This document shows, one piece after another, positions 63,503 to 64,000 of a stretch of 64,000 nucleotides of DNA (position 1 is its first letter; every line of letters starts with the position of its first letter). The position numbers were made by a program, and so were the translations under genes. The stretch is from contig NZ_JBPUSJ010000002.1 in assembly GCF_051851475.1 (NCBI RefSeq), positions 405,551 to 469,550 of the forward strand, read 5' to 3'. The notes beneath the pieces are model-generated. The model worked only from the letters and a program-made list of their open reading frames with translations, was not told the DNA's origin and ran no database searches. The DNA comes from Carboxylicivirga taeanensis. Its GTDB lineage: Bacteria > Bacteroidota > Bacteroidia > Bacteroidales > Marinilabiliaceae.

Positions 63503-63542
63503 CAAGCAGCTGGTTATTTCAGGGGAAATAACCAGCTGCTTG
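63503..63542. terminator. Perfect 18-bp palindrome after the regulator gene
   Basis: CAAGCAGCTGGTTATTTC (63503-63520) and its exact complement (63525-63542) enclose the loop AGGG. No T-run follows. It may be a terminator or a protein-binding site. Confidence 0.65.
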
Positions 63543-63921
63543 CCATCAAACCCTCTCGGATCAAAATCTTCTAGCCCGGATACCTTTATACGTCTTCATA
63601 TCGAAGGCTCAGGTTTTAGTGAAATAGCTAAAATGGGTTTAAGGTTGTTGCTCTCATTTAATAAATAATCAAACTGCAAATTTATTCTGCGTTTATTATT
63701 GACTTCTCTTATGGCTACGCCTGATTTTTCTGAAAGAATGGCGCATTTCTTTGTGTTATATGCTGCTTAGAGTGCACATTAATAGTGTTTTGTATTTGCA
63801 GTATTATGGGTGTTTGAAAAGAGTAAGCATAGGCCGATAAGGTCGTAAATTAGGCTTATCATACTTTTATACGACTTTGGTATGATGCGGCATAATACCT
63901 TTTTCCCGGTACTTTGCTTCC
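63543..63921. other. Spacer without a supported gene
   Basis: 379 bases between the palindrome and the last frame of the window. A stop-bounded plus-strand frame around 63580-63664 encodes FIRLHIEGSGFSEIAKM, faintly like a transposase helix-turn-helix, but too short to call. Nothing else is visible. Confidence 0.4.
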
Positions 63922-64000
63922 ATGAAAGAAACAACAAAACAGACGACTATTAAAGTGTATTCACAGGCATGTGTCTATCACATCGTACTGCAAGGAAGGA
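63922..64000 (+). CDS. Start of a gene cut by the window end (unknown, possibly transposase)
   Basis: An ATG at 63922 opens a frame that runs to the window end: MKETTKQTTIKVYSQACVYHIVLQGR. A -7-like TACTTTG lies just before it (63909-63917). The KVYSQ...IVLQG pattern vaguely recalls the first helix of IS3-type OrfA transposases (KIYS..FK..VV..G), but 26 residues are not enough to decide. Confidence 0.35.
   Translation, partial: MKETTKQTTIKVYSQACVYHIVLQGR

Noticed and set aside
63580..63664. Transposase helix-turn-helix remnant (IRLHIEGSGFSEIAKM)
   Set aside because: Only about 20 residues look suggestive, without flanking similarity or terminal repeats; too short to support.
1..64000. tRNA, rRNA or riboswitch genes
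   Set aside because: I looked for cloverleaf-like stems with CCA ends and known conserved cores in the intergenic regions and found none that I could support by eye.

Overview
The window is a chromosomal segment of a Bacteroidota bacterium, probably a marine or gut-type member of the Marinilabiliales or a related order (the order is an inference). The phylum call rests on several things. Many genes are preceded by the Bacteroidota -7 promoter element TAnnTTTG, some with a TTG about 19-22 bases further upstream, rather than by strong Shine-Dalgarno sites. The gene content is also typical: CarboxypepD_reg/DUF5686, a Bacteroidota-type putative porin, PCMD and FISUMP lipoproteins, SprB repeats with a type IX secretion (T9SS) C-terminal sorting domain, and a TANFOR domain. 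No rRNA, tRNA or CRISPR was found.

Positions 1-25,000 are mostly core genome. They hold the start of zwf (glucose-6-phosphate dehydrogenase, cut by the window edge), two envelope proteins (DUF5686, DUF481-like), a class I aminotransferase, a LolC/E-type permease, a CoA-type NUDIX hydrolase overlapping convergently with the lytic transglycosylase mltF, a putative porin, and the ribosome-assembly GTPases der and era. A GH20 hexosaminidase lipoprotein follows. Next is a cassette of an unrecognised 877-residue protein and a PhoD-like phosphatase without an export signal. A beta-barrel/PCMD lipoprotein pair, a cold-shock-domain protein with a probable 49-residue neighbour, and a membrane protein with TPR-like helices complete this part.

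Positions 25,000-29,500 are an AT-rich accessory junction: an outer-membrane barrel gene, a tyrosine recombinase, a small zinc-ribbon protein and an 838-base stretch with only a broken short reading frame.

Positions 29,506-58,205 form the most remarkable part. Nearly 29 kb of same-strand genes encode very large exported proteins: an alpha-helical solenoid-like protein, a 1,499-residue protein of unknown family, a FISUMP lipoprotein, a 2,682-residue SprB-repeat protein with a T9SS tail, and a 1,578-residue TANFOR protein. The TANFOR protein carries an HELAH metalloprotease motif and ends in a PD-(D/E)XK-like nuclease candidate. It is followed, with overlapping codons, by a putative immunity gene and a truncated second immunity paralogue, cut where a RAYT/REP element begins. 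Then come a PD40 lipoprotein, a small lipoprotein, an Fn3-repeat protein and an outer-membrane barrel protein. I read the whole as a polymorphic-toxin locus with its own surface apparatus; this is inference. Long imperfect palindromes of an 8-base TTGAnnnn repeat precede the four-helix-bundle (S23-type) gene, the TANFOR gene and the final barrel gene. The locus is flanked on the left by a tyrosine recombinase and on the right by a remnant of a different tyrosine recombinase, which suggests an island.

Positions 58,206-64,000 contain the recombinase remnant, a BamA/TamA-type surface antigen with a good promoter, a long AT-rich spacer, a MalT-like LuxR regulator with a good promoter, and the first codons of a gene cut by the window end.
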